Assembly: GCF_003471165.1 (NCBI RefSeq)
Contig: NZ_QRIL01000009.1
Location: forward strand, 73,134 to 137,133
Direction: 5' to 3'
DNA length: 64,000 bases
DNA from: Ruminococcus sp. AM22-13
GTDB lineage: Bacteria > Bacillota > Clostridia > Lachnospirales > Lachnospiraceae
In this document: piece by piece, positions 27,501 to 35,459 of the stretch
How positions within the stretch are numbered: the first letter of the stretch is position 1
How the letters are laid out: every line of letters begins with the position of its first letter
Program-made: the position numbers and the translations under genes
The notes under the pieces: model-generated
The model's input: only the letters and a program-made list of their open reading frames with translations
Database searches by the model: none
Told to the model about the DNA's origin: nothing

Positions 27501-28667
27501 CTATTTATCTTTGATTTTCTCATTCTGTATATTAATCTGTTCAATCAGTTTGGCAGCATCTGCCGTCTGTCCCAGATATCCGCAGGTGTTAGAAAAAACT
27601 ACTGCTCCAAGCAGAATCTGTTCATAGGATCTGTGATTCAGATAAAACTGGATTCTGTCCAGAACCTCTTTCATCGTTCCCTGTGTCATCTGGTATCTGT
27701 TCAAAATATCCAGTGCCTCATCTGTGGTAGATGCGTTCAGAATCTCTTTTGCACATTCCAGTGGTGCTCCTGCGCGGATTGCATTAGACGCCAGAACTTC
27801 CATTCTTGCATCTGCGCTGTGTGAATGTGTATTCATAATTCCAGCTGCTACTTTTACAAACTTCCCGATATGCGCAATGAAAAGGATTCCTTTCACGCCC
27901 ATGTCGATTGCCATATCTATCGTTTCTCCTACATAGTTGCTACACTTGATGTTCTTCTCATATGGGAGATCCATGTGTTCTCTCAGATAATCTGCACCGT
28001 AATTTCCCGGTGTTACCAGAAGATATTCTTCTCCCTGGGAAAAGTGCTGTTTCATTTCCACCCGGATGCTCTGGACAAGGGCTGCCTCGCTCATAGGCTC
28101 TACGATACCGGATGTTCCAAGAATTGAGATTCCCCCGACGATTCCCAGTCTGGGATTGAACGTTTTCTTTCCGATTTCCACACCTTCCGGAACAGAAATG
28201 ATAATCTTTAGGCCACCCTCGTAGTCATATTTTTCTGCTATTTCTGTGGCTGCCCGGAGGATCATGGATTTTGGTACCGGATTGATTGCGGCTTCTCCGA
28301 TTTTCTGGGAAAGTCCGGCTTTTGTTACTCTTCCGACACCAATTCCGCCGTCAAGAGTAATTCCCTGCTCTTTTGTTTTCTCTACGGTCGCATAGACCAG
28401 TATTCCGTTTGTGGTGTCTGGGTCATCTCCGGCATCTTTCCGGATTGCGCAGGTTACTTTATCTGTTTCTATCTGAATGTCTTTCAGTTCCAGTGTGAGC
28501 AGAATTCCTTTGGGAGTCATCAGTGTAACGGTTTCCTGTAATTTGCCTCCAAGGAGTATTTCTGTGGCGCCTTTGCAGGCTGCTGCTGCGCAGGAACCTG
28601 TTGTGTAGCCGAATCTCATTTTTTTGTTTCCGCGGATTACGTAGTAGTCTTCCAGTCCGTTTTTCAT
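27501..28667 (-). CDS. cbiD: Cobalt-precorrin-5B C1-methyltransferase
   Basis: 388 aa. Methylates C1 in the anaerobic pathway; its presence marks the early-cobalt route. FGYTTGSCAAAACKGA at residue 19, KDAGDDPDTTNG and MSEAALVQSIRVEMKQ, GNYGADYLRE are the family signature. Start after AAAGGAG. First gene of the operon, directly downstream of the cobalamin riboswitch and its terminator. Confidence 0.97.
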   Translation of the reverse strand: MKNGLEDYYVIRGNKKMRFGYTTGSCAAAACKGATEILLGGKLQETVTLMTPKGILLTLELKDIQIETDKVTCAIRKDAGDDPDTTNGILVYATVEKTKEQGITLDGGIGVGRVTKAGLSQKIGEAAINPVPKSMILRAATEIAEKYDYEGGLKIIISVPEGVEIGKKTFNPRLGIVGGISILGTSGIVEPMSEAALVQSIRVEMKQHFSQGEEYLLVTPGNYGADYLREHMDLPYEKNIKCSNYVGETIDMAIDMGVKGILFIAHIGKFVKVAAGIMNTHSHSADARMEVLASNAIRAGAPLECAKEILNASTTDEALDILNRYQMTQGTMKEVLDRIQFYLNHRSYEQILLGAVVFSNTCGYLGQTADAAKLIEQINIQNEKIKDK

Positions 28668-28756
28668 GGGTGCTCCTTTGTCTTTTGCTGCCGGCGTATG
28701 AGATATAACAGTTCAATAAAATACTGCATTATTTTGCTGATTTATTATAGTTACAT

Positions 28757-28792
28757 AAAAGGAGGGATTTTTGTGTGCAACAAAATCCCTCC
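28757..28792 (-). terminator. Riboswitch-controlled intrinsic terminator ahead of cbiD
   Basis: On the minus strand GGAGGGATTTTG pairs with CAAAAATCCCTCC, then TTTTAT. It lies between the aptamer and cbiD, 90 bp before the start, so ligand-bound aptamer presumably permits its formation and stops transcription. Confidence 0.88.
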
Positions 28793-28794
28793 TG

Positions 28795-28925
28795 AAAGTT
28801 CCTAGAAAATATTCTCTGGTTGCCGCAGATTGTATTTCAACTGAAAAAGCAGACAGTATCTGGCTGTTACAGTAACGGACTTGCGCAGGGATTTCACCTG
28901 ACTTCCTGTGGTGCTTTTCTGGGGT
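28795..28925 (-). ncRNA. Cobalamin riboswitch
   Basis: On the minus strand the conserved core GGTGAAATCC (28889-28898), GTCCGTTACTGT, and a B12-box-like AGCCAGATACTGTCTGC (28849-28865) appear in the correct order and spacing. It sits in the leader of the cbiD operon with a terminator right after it, which is the expected arrangement for repression by adenosylcobalamin or a related corrin. Exact ends are approximate. Confidence 0.92.
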
Positions 28926-28940
28926 TATTTTTCGACAATC

Positions 28941-28969
28941 ATTATATAATTTTGAGGGGGAAAAGTCAA
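28941..28969 (-). promoter_or_regulatory. Sigma-A promoter of the cobalamin operon
   Basis: TTGACT (28964-28969) and TATAAT (28941-28946), 17 bp spacer, on the minus strand. Transcription would begin near 28934, just before the riboswitch. Confidence 0.85.
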
Positions 28970-29006
28970 TGTATTTGACGGGCATTAAAGGATTAAAGGA
29001 TACCCA

Positions 29007-29226
29007 TTAAGGGACGCTCAGAAAAAGTTCTTGTGTTGGGTGCGGTTTCGAAGACTAAGATATTCTAAGCTCTCAGAAATCTGCTAAAGGCATGAGAAGA
29101 AAAGTCTGGATTACTCGCTGCGCTCAGACAGTGACTTTTCTTCTCATAACGCAGATTTCTAAGGGCTAAGAATATCTAAGTCTCCTGCAAATGCACCCAA
29201 CACAAGAACTTTTTCTGAGCTAGGGA
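29007..29226. repeat. 220 bp long palindrome with conserved loop (element 1)
   Basis: Outer arms 29016-29043 and 29193-29220 are a perfect 28 bp inverted repeat. A middle stem of about 30 bp has few mismatches, and an inner stem ATGAGAAGAAAAGTC/GACTTTTCTTCTCAT is perfect over 15 bp. The apical loop contains ACTCGCTGCGCTCAGACA and the outer end TAAGGGACGC; both recur in the otherwise unrelated palindrome at 54508-54725. No ORF fits. See finding. Confidence 0.9.
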
Positions 29227-29298
29227 TTGGAAATGAGCAAGTCATCTACTGTAATATATTTATTTTATGGGTAATGTTCCTTACGGCCAGTAGGAAGC

Positions 29299-30654
29299 TT
29301 ATACTACCTTGTGGTTTAGCCATTTGCGGCTGTGGAAGCGGAGGGAGAATACGATTCCGCGGACAGTCCAGTCGGTGAACATTCCAATCCATACGGCCAT
29401 TGGGCCGAAGCCTCTGAAGCGGATGAGATATACGCAGAGGCAGAATCGGAAAACCCACATGGTGATGCAGGAGGTGAGCATGGAGAATTTTACGTCACCG
29501 GCGGCTCTGAGGCCGTAGGCAGGGACGAAGGCCATTACCCATACGATTGGTTTGATGATTGTGATCCAGGTTACCATGTGGAAGCACATCTGAGCGCTTT
29601 GGGATTCCATTCCACCTAGTTTTGTTATCGGAATGGTCAGGGCGAATACCAGGAGGCAGCTTGCGATGATGATGATTTCCGCAATGATACTGAGTTTTTT
29701 TATGTAGTAAATGGCTTCGTCTTTTCTACCGGCTCCGAGGCATTGGCCTACTACGGTCATCAGACCGATTCCTACGCCGATGGCTGCGATTCCGTTTAGG
29801 TTTTCGAGGATGTTTGTCATTGCCTGGGCTGCGATGGCTACGGTTCCCAGGGTGGATACTGAGGATTGGATTGACAGTTTTCCGAGCTGGAACATGCTGT
29901 TTTCTACACCGGATGGGATTCCCAGTGAGAGGATTCTGCCGATCATTTTTCCGTCGGGACGGATCTGGTAATAGTTTTTTACTACGATTGGCTGTCTGTC
30001 AAGTCTGAGCTGCCAGAGTACAACTACTGCGCAGAAGATTCTGGAGGCTAAGGTTGCAATGGCGGCACCGGCTACGCCCATATGGAATACCCAGATCAGG
30101 ACTGCGTTTCCACCGATGTTGATTACGTTTGATATGACGGAGACAGTCATCGGGCCTCTGGTGTTTCCCTGTGAACGGAATATAGAGGCACCGGCATCAT
30201 AGAGCGCAATAAACGGGAAGGATAGCGCTGTATAGAAGAAGTATGTTCTGGATGCTGTCATAACGTCTGCTTCTACTTTTCCGAATATGAATTGTAAAAG
30301 AGGTATTCGGAATATCAGGCATAGTGTAGTTACCGCTACAGATATGGCTGTGATGATGAATAGTACCTGTCTGGCGGATTTGTTTGCCATTTCGTGATTT
30401 TTCTGTCCTATATATTGTGAACAGATGATTGCTCCGCCTGCTGCCAGTGCTGAGAATGCCTGGATTACCAGTACATTGATGGAATCTACCAATGATACGG
30501 CGGATATTGCTGCGGAGCCTACATTGCTGACCATCATGGTGTCAACGGTTCCCATTAAGGAGTTTAACACCTGTTCAAAGATGACTGGTATCAGCAGACT
30601 TCGAAGCATTTGATTCGTAAAAATGTGTTGCTGTTCTTTTGTATTTTCTTTCAT
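29299..30654 (-). CDS. MATE-family multidrug/metabolite exporter
   Basis: 451 aa with about 12 hydrophobic helices in two homologous halves. MLRSLLIPVIFEQVLNSLMGTVDTMMVSNVG and later GIPSGVENSMFQLGKLSIQSSVS are the paired MATE motifs; QPIVVKNYY is a typical mid-linker. These transporters export cationic compounds using a Na+ or H+ gradient. Substrate unknown. The ribosome site is weak (GGTGGGGAAAG). Monocistronic, between a long palindrome and a small inverted repeat. Confidence 0.9.
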   Translation of the reverse strand: MKENTKEQQHIFTNQMLRSLLIPVIFEQVLNSLMGTVDTMMVSNVGSAAISAVSLVDSINVLVIQAFSALAAGGAIICSQYIGQKNHEMANKSARQVLFIITAISVAVTTLCLIFRIPLLQFIFGKVEADVMTASRTYFFYTALSFPFIALYDAGASIFRSQGNTRGPMTVSVISNVINIGGNAVLIWVFHMGVAGAAIATLASRIFCAVVVLWQLRLDRQPIVVKNYYQIRPDGKMIGRILSLGIPSGVENSMFQLGKLSIQSSVSTLGTVAIAAQAMTNILENLNGIAAIGVGIGLMTVVGQCLGAGRKDEAIYYIKKLSIIAEIIIIASCLLVFALTIPITKLGGMESQSAQMCFHMVTWITIIKPIVWVMAFVPAYGLRAAGDVKFSMLTSCITMWVFRFCLCVYLIRFRGFGPMAVWIGMFTDWTVRGIVFSLRFHSRKWLNHKVV

Positions 30655-30671
30655 CTTTCCCCACCCATTTT

Positions 30672-30743
30672 AGAGTGTATTTGAAAAAGGCTTTCTGCAA
30701 GATGTGCGTGCAGATTGCGGGAATGATTTTTCAAACACGCTCT
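30672..30743. repeat. 72 bp inverted repeat upstream of the MATE gene
   Basis: AGAGTGTATTTGAAAAA (30672-30688) pairs with TTTTTCAAACACGCTCT (30727-30743). A smaller TCTGCA/TGCAGA pair is nested inside. No second copy in this window. It looks like a short palindromic repeat or a terminator-like hairpin in the divergent MATE/pseudouridine-synthase region. Confidence 0.65.
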
Positions 30744-30918
30744 AGTTTCTTTTTCTGATTATACGCTTAATTTTTTGTGATGCAAGAGAGTGGGCTGTGT
30801 TTTTTCTCATATTTTTGTATAAAATTCTGTTGTTTTTCTTGTTATGGGCTGTAAAATCTGATACATTAGAGCCACATATAAGTTATAGATTCAGAAAGGT
30901 AAATAAAATACACCAGTC

Positions 30919-31809
30919 ATGCAAAGAGTTATTGAATATATTATTTCTGAAAATACAAGTCCGGTTACGATTCTGGACTTTCTTAAAAGAGAGGGATTTT
31001 CCCGGCATATATTAAGTTCTATGAAGAATGCTTCTGATACGATCATCCTAAACGGCGAACGTGGTTTCGGGCGGTCTGTGTTGAAGCCGCAGGATCATCT
31101 GGTAATCACTGTGCCTGAGACGGAATCAGGAGAGAATATTATCAGGACGAAGATGGAATTAAAGATTCTTTATGAAGATGAAGATATTCTTGTGATAAAT
31201 AAACCTGCTGATATGCCGGTACATCCTTCTGCCGGAAATTATGAAAATACGTTGGCTAATGGGATTGCCTGGTATTTTTATGAAAAAGGAGAAGATTTTG
31301 TTTACCGATGTATTAATCGGCTTGACCGTGATACAACCGGTGCTTTGATTCTTGCAAAGAACCCTCTGAGTGCCGCTATTCTGTCTGTGCAGATGAGAAA
31401 TCGTCAGATCTGCAGAACGTATCTGGCGCTCGTAGACGGAGTGCTTCCAGAATCAGGCAATGTCGATGCCCCTATTGCACGAATGGATGGATCGGTTATC
31501 ACACGTGAAGTAAATTTTCAGAATGGAGAATCTGCTGTTACACATTATGAACGTCTGGCAGTTGGCAAAGACTATTCTCTTGCAGAACTTCATCTGGAGA
31601 CAGGGCGCACGCATCAGATCCGGGTGCATATGAAATATATCGGTCATCCTCTTCCCGGAGATTTTTTGTATAATCCGGATTATCGTTGGATAAAACGGCA
31701 GCCGCTTCACTCCTATCAGCTGGAATTTACTCATCCAGTCACTAAAAAAGCGATGCTTTTCACAGCACCTGTTCCGGCTGATTTCGTTTCTGCCTTTTGG
31801 TCAAACTAA
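30919..31809 (+). CDS. RluA/RluD-family pseudouridine synthase
   Basis: 296 aa. An S4-like RNA-binding part at residues 15-60 is followed by the catalytic domain with the aspartate motif INRLDRDTTGALILAKN near residue 138, and GRTHQIRVHMKYIGHPLPGDFLY. Converts uridine to pseudouridine in rRNA or tRNA; the target cannot be predicted. The ATG at 30919 has AAAGG 20 nt upstream, further than usual, so the true start could be a non-ATG codon slightly upstream. Followed by a shared terminator. Confidence 0.9.
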   Translation: MQRVIEYIISENTSPVTILDFLKREGFSRHILSSMKNASDTIILNGERGFGRSVLKPQDHLVITVPETESGENIIRTKMELKILYEDEDILVINKPADMPVHPSAGNYENTLANGIAWYFYEKGEDFVYRCINRLDRDTTGALILAKNPLSAAILSVQMRNRQICRTYLALVDGVLPESGNVDAPIARMDGSVITREVNFQNGESAVTHYERLAVGKDYSLAELHLETGRTHQIRVHMKYIGHPLPGDFLYNPDYRWIKRQPLHSYQLEFTHPVTKKAMLFTAPVPADFVSAFWSN

Positions 31810-31824
31810 AACCATTCTGTGGGC

Positions 31825-31869
31825 AAAAAAATAGTTCATCAGCATTAATTATCTGATGAACTATTTTTA
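31825..31869. terminator. Bidirectional terminator between the pseudouridine synthase gene and coaX
   Basis: AAAAAATAGTTCATCAG pairs with CTGATGAACTATTTTT, with T-runs on both strands, between convergent genes. Confidence 0.92.
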
Positions 31870-31882
31870 TATTCCCGGAGAA

Positions 31883-32647
31883 TTATTTATTTTTTTCGTA
31901 AATGATCAGAAGTCCTTTCAGCAGAAGTTCTTCATCCAGAATGATTTTTCTCTTACAGTGAGGAATGATTTTCTTTGCCAGACCACCTGTTGCTACTACT
32001 GTGGTTTTCTCGCCAAGTTCTTCTTCGATTCTGTCAATGATTCCGTCAAGAGCGGCTGCATTGCTGTAGAGAACTCCGCTCTTCATACATTCGATCGTAT
32101 TTTTTCCGATTACATGTCGCGGGGCATCAATGCTGATTCCGCTGAGCTGAGAAGCTCTTGCGGTAAGGGCATCCAGTGAAACTCCCACTCCAGGAAGGAT
32201 CATTCCACCTACATACTGCTTTCTGCTATTAACAACGGAAGCTGTAGTTGCAGTTCCCATATCAATGAGGATCAAAGGCACCGGGTAATTAGCAATTCCT
32301 GCCACTGCATCTGCCACCTGGTCTGCACCAAGCTGTCCCGGATTATCCATCATGATATTCAATCCTGTCTTTACACCAGGTCCAAGAACGATCGCATCTT
32401 TCTTAAGTATCTTCTCCGCAGCCAACTTCGCAATATTTGTAATCTGTGGCACTACCGAAGAAATGATGCAGCCTTCAATATCTGTTTTCCTGATATGATA
32501 AATATCAAGAACATTCTTAAGATCTACCGCATATTCCAGTTCTGTCTTCGTACGATTGGTTGAAAGTCGCTCTATAAAATATGTCTTTTTATCATCAATG
32601 CATCCAACTACAATATTTGTATTTCCGATGTCAATTGCTAAAATCAT
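31883..32647 (-). CDS. coaX: Type III pantothenate kinase
   Basis: 254 aa. Phosphorylates pantothenate, the first step to coenzyme A, by the ASKHA-fold type III enzyme. N-terminal phosphate loop LAIDIGNTNIVVG, GPGVKTGLNI, GADQVADAVAG, and the second phosphate motif LIDMGTATTASVV. Starts 16 bp after the ECF S component gene, and with coaBC forms a CoA cluster. Confidence 0.95.
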   Translation of the reverse strand: MILAIDIGNTNIVVGCIDDKKTYFIERLSTNRTKTELEYAVDLKNVLDIYHIRKTDIEGCIISSVVPQITNIAKLAAEKILKKDAIVLGPGVKTGLNIMMDNPGQLGADQVADAVAGIANYPVPLILIDMGTATTASVVNSRKQYVGGMILPGVGVSLDALTARASQLSGISIDAPRHVIGKNTIECMKSGVLYSNAAALDGIIDRIEEELGEKTTVVATGGLAKKIIPHCKRKIILDEELLLKGLLIIYEKNK

Positions 32648-32663
32648 ACTTATTTATCTCCAA

Positions 32664-33317
32664 TTATCTTTCTAATGCTACTTTTCCGTTTTCACTGTCT
32701 GCTGCTTTCTGCGCCGGAATCAGGTGTGCTTTTGAAAGGGCAGCTCCTACAGCTCCTGTGATCACTGTTGAGGACACCATTTCACATACTGCATTGATTC
32801 CAACCATCATACAACATCCGATGATGATATTTCTTCCACCCATCAGTCCCTGTACATACTCTGTATTTCCAAACAGACCTACCAGAGCAGTCATAAAGAA
32901 TAAGGTATTGAGGAATGCGGAAAAGAATCCAGTCACTGCGCATGATACATATACATTTGTCTTCTTACGCATAGCCTTGTAAATATAGCCAAGGCAGATT
33001 CCGTCAAGAAGACGTGGCACAAATCTCTGGATAAATGCCAGAACCGGATTGATGCTAAATAACATAGCTCCCATTGCACTTGTACCGCCAAGTCCGATAC
33101 ACTGTCCAAAACTTGTCAGTCCGAAGATCGCACCTGCGATTGCTCCGCCTGTCGGTCCGAGCACGACTGCACTGATTGCAACAGGGATCACGTTAAACGA
33201 AATCGCCAGTGGTCCGATGTTTAAGTATCCCAGTGGTGTGTAGGCCATCAGCAGAAGTACTGCTGCCATTAAGCCTAGCATAGTGAGCTGTGTCGTTGTG
33301 AATTTCTTTGTTTTCAT
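32664..33317 (-). CDS. ECF transporter S component, probably for pantothenate
   Basis: 217 aa hydrophobic protein with about six helices, starting KTKKFTTTQLTMLGLMAAVLLLMAYTPLGYLNIGPLAISF, and the internal GPTGGAIAGAIFGLTSFGQ motif typical of substrate-binding S components. S components dock on a shared energising module (EcfA/A'/T), which is not in the window. Location between coaBC and coaX strongly suggests pantothenate as substrate (PanT type), by context only. Start after AAGGAGG. A 197 bp leader with alternative pairings precedes it. Confidence 0.8.
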   Translation of the reverse strand: MKTKKFTTTQLTMLGLMAAVLLLMAYTPLGYLNIGPLAISFNVIPVAISAVVLGPTGGAIAGAIFGLTSFGQCIGLGGTSAMGAMLFSINPVLAFIQRFVPRLLDGICLGYIYKAMRKKTNVYVSCAVTGFFSAFLNTLFFMTALVGLFGNTEYVQGLMGGRNIIIGCCMMVGINAVCEMVSSTVITGAVGAALSKAHLIPAQKAADSENGKVALER

Positions 33318-33365
33318 TTTTTCCTCCTTGTTACCGTTCCGTTTCCGGATACAATACGGTGATGG

Positions 33366-33499
33366 AAAGCAGATTGGTATTTTCCCTGACGGGATTTCTG
33401 CTTTTCTGATATAAAGTTATTTTTTGCAGACTGGCAAAATCCTCTCCTGCATTTGCCTCATAAAAGCAAAATCGGAAAATCACTGCTACCATCTGCTTT
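33366..33499 (-). promoter_or_regulatory. Structured leader with alternative pairings upstream of the pantothenate-type ECF gene
   Basis: On the minus strand AAAGCAGA-GGTA (33487-33499) pairs with TACC-TCTGCTTT (33366-33379), closing a ~130 nt domain. A nearer AAAAGCAGA (near 33402) can pair with the same TCTGCTTT instead. Inside are GGCAAA/TTTGCC and CCCgtcaGGG hairpins. No known riboswitch consensus (THF, TPP, FMN, preQ1, cobalamin) fits. Confidence 0.45.
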
Positions 33500-33514
33500 C
33501 TTACTGCTTCCTGC

Positions 33515-34714
33515 CTAAAATGAGGTCAGCGTAAGAATTTTATCCAGGATTTTAAGGGCTGCGTCCTCCTTACTCATAAGTGGGAGTGATACTTCCTCAT
33601 CCTGTGTAATCAGAGTCAGCACATTCGTATCTCCCTGAAATCCGGCGCCTTCTACTTTTACATTGTTGGCAGCTACCATATCCAGGTTCTTCTTTGTGAG
33701 CTTGGCTCTGGAATTACCGATCACATTCTGCGTCTCCATAGAGAAACCGCAAAGGAACTGTCCGTCACGTTTGTGTTCTCCCAGAAACTTCAGGATATCA
33801 TCTGTTCTCTCTAATTCTATGGACATCTGTCCGTCACTCTTCTTGACCTTCTCGTCACTGACTTTCGCCGGACGGTAATCTGCAACTGCTGCCGCCTTGA
33901 TGATGATATCCTGCTCATCGCTGACAGAAGTCACTGCTTCATACATATCCTTTGCAGTCACAACAGGCACTACTTTTACAAACATCGGAGGTTCGATTGC
34001 AGTACGTCCGCTGACAAGCGTGACATCTGCTCCGCGAAGCATCGCAGCTTTTGCAATAGCATAGCCCATTTTTCCGGAAGAATGATTCGTAATATATCGC
34101 ACAGGATCGATTGATTCCTGCGTAGGACCTGCAGTTACAAGGATTTTCTTTCCTTTCAGATCTTTTTCACAGGCGGCTTCTCTCTCAATATATGCAAGTA
34201 ATGTCTCAGGCTCCGGCATCTTGCCCGCACCTGTGTCACCACACGCCAGATAACCGCTTGCAGGAGTAATCACTTCATAACCATAATGCTCCAGAATCTT
34301 AAGGTTATCCTGAACTACAGGATTCTCAAACATATTTGTATTCATGGCAGGGGAAATGAATTTCTTGCATTTGCATGCCATGATCGTGGTAGTAAGCATA
34401 TCATCTGCAATTCCATGAGCCAGTTTGCCAATCACATTGGCGCTTGCCGGTGCGATCATTACGACATCTGCTTTCTTTGCGATAGATACATGCTCTACCT
34501 GGAACTGGAAATTCCGGTCAAAGGTATCTACCAGGCATTTATTGCCTGTGAGAGTCTCAAAAGTGATCGGATTGATAAAGTTCGTCGCATTTTTTGTCAT
34601 AAGTACATGAACATCTGCGCGGCGTTTCTTTAAGGTGCTTGCAAGATATGCAATCTTATATGCAGCAATGCTGCCCGTCACTCCTAATAATACTGTTTTT
34701 CCTTCCAGTGTCAT
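33515..34714 (-). CDS. coaBC: Bifunctional phosphopantothenoylcysteine decarboxylase / phosphopantothenate-cysteine ligase
   Basis: 399 aa. N-terminal flavin-dependent decarboxylase CoaC (KTVLLGVTGSIAAYKIAYLAS, VMIAPASANVIGKLAHGIADDMLTT, SPAMNTNMF) and C-terminal ligase CoaB (ILVTAGPTQESIDPVRYITNHSSGKMGYAIAKAA, DIIIKAAAVADYRP). Makes 4'-phosphopantetheine from phosphopantothenate and cysteine. Start after GAGGGAG. Confidence 0.97.
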   Translation of the reverse strand: MTLEGKTVLLGVTGSIAAYKIAYLASTLKKRRADVHVLMTKNATNFINPITFETLTGNKCLVDTFDRNFQFQVEHVSIAKKADVVMIAPASANVIGKLAHGIADDMLTTTIMACKCKKFISPAMNTNMFENPVVQDNLKILEHYGYEVITPASGYLACGDTGAGKMPEPETLLAYIEREAACEKDLKGKKILVTAGPTQESIDPVRYITNHSSGKMGYAIAKAAMLRGADVTLVSGRTAIEPPMFVKVVPVVTAKDMYEAVTSVSDEQDIIIKAAAVADYRPAKVSDEKVKKSDGQMSIELERTDDILKFLGEHKRDGQFLCGFSMETQNVIGNSRAKLTKKNLDMVAANNVKVEGAGFQGDTNVLTLITQDEEVSLPLMSKEDAALKILDKILTLTSF

Positions 34715-34869
34715 TTTCTCTCTCCCTCTTTCTCCGGATCATTACTGACTGTTGTTTTCCTACATTCAGTAATTATTTCTGTTTTCTAACACAATTCTCC
34801 TTATTATAGACTAATTGTTATCAAAAATGCAATACAGGATTTGTTTTCTTTGCAAAACAATCTTTCCTG

Positions 34870-34896
34870 GTTACTGTTCACTCCGTGCCCAGTAAC
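34870..34896 (+). repeat. 27 bp GTTACTG mini-element
   Basis: GTTACTGTTCACTCCGTGCC-CAGTAAC, identical to the core of the palindrome at 2190-2230. It looks like the two ends of the MITE family joined with the interior lost. Confidence 0.8.
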
Positions 34897-34936
34897 TTTT
34901 GCCACAGGTAATCCAGAATAAATTTAGATAAGCGCT

Positions 34937-34965
34937 TGTTTAATCTTTCCATGTAAATTATAATA
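34937..34965 (+). promoter_or_regulatory. Sigma-A promoter of the truncated luxR gene
   Basis: TTGTTT (34937-34942) and TATAAT (34960-34965) with 17 bp between, 25 bp before the start codon. Confidence 0.7.
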
Positions 34966-34989
34966 AAATTTACGAAAGGAATTTTTATC

Positions 34990-35430
34990 ATGCCGAAACA
35001 AAAACCGAATTTAAATACTATTTACATATCCGAACGATTACACGAAAGTCTGAAACCAATTTCCCACTGCACACTGACAACAGTAGTCGCCCCTATGGGA
35101 TACGGTAAAACAACAGCCATAAACTGGTATCTTGCAGAACGCACAAAGAGAGAAGAACTATATTTGTGTCAGAAATACGAAGTCCGTCAGAAGGAACTGG
35201 ACAATGCCGGTCCACGTCCCATGGTGCTCTCTTCGCTGACGGACCGTGAACACGAAATCGTCATGTTGTTGCAGCAGCGCTTAAGTAATCGTGAAATCGG
35301 AGAAAAACTTTTTCTTTCTGAAGGCAGTGTGAAACAATATATCAATCAGATTTATTCCAAACTTCATATCGGAGGCGATACCCGCACAAAACGAAAACAA
35401 TTATTAGAATTGCTTTCATCCAACAATTAA
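34990..35430 (+). CDS. Internally deleted MalT/LuxR-type regulator: P-loop N-terminus joined to HTH C-terminus
   Basis: 146 aa. Residues 1-57 match the beginning of large ATP-dependent LuxR regulators (NTIYISERLHESL, Walker A VVAPMGYGKTTAINWYLAER). Residues about 80-146 are their C-terminal GerE/LuxR DNA-binding domain (LTDREHEIVMLLQQRLSNREIGEKLFLSEGSVKQYINQIYSKLHI). Full-length relatives are usually 800-900 aa; roughly 700 residues including the sensor and most of the STAND ATPase are missing, yet the frame is intact, with a good ribosome site (AAAGGA) and promoter. Either a decaying gene or a functional minimal DNA-binding protein. It sits 29 bp upstream of mnmM and is likely co-transcribed. 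Confidence 0.75.
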   Translation: MPKQKPNLNTIYISERLHESLKPISHCTLTTVVAPMGYGKTTAINWYLAERTKREELYLCQKYEVRQKELDNAGPRPMVLSSLTDREHEIVMLLQQRLSNREIGEKLFLSEGSVKQYINQIYSKLHIGGDTRTKRKQLLELLSSNN

Positions 35431-35459
35431 TTTATTTGTTACATTTCATGGAGGTACAT

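Noticed and set aside
29332..29619. Acidic 95 aa ORF on the plus strand
   Set aside because: It is antisense to the MATE transporter gene, whose reading frame, domains and start are well supported.
30797..31015. 72 aa ORF with hydrophobic N-terminus overlapping the pseudouridine synthase start
   Set aside because: No ribosome site, and it overlaps the S4-like N-terminus of a clear gene in another frame.
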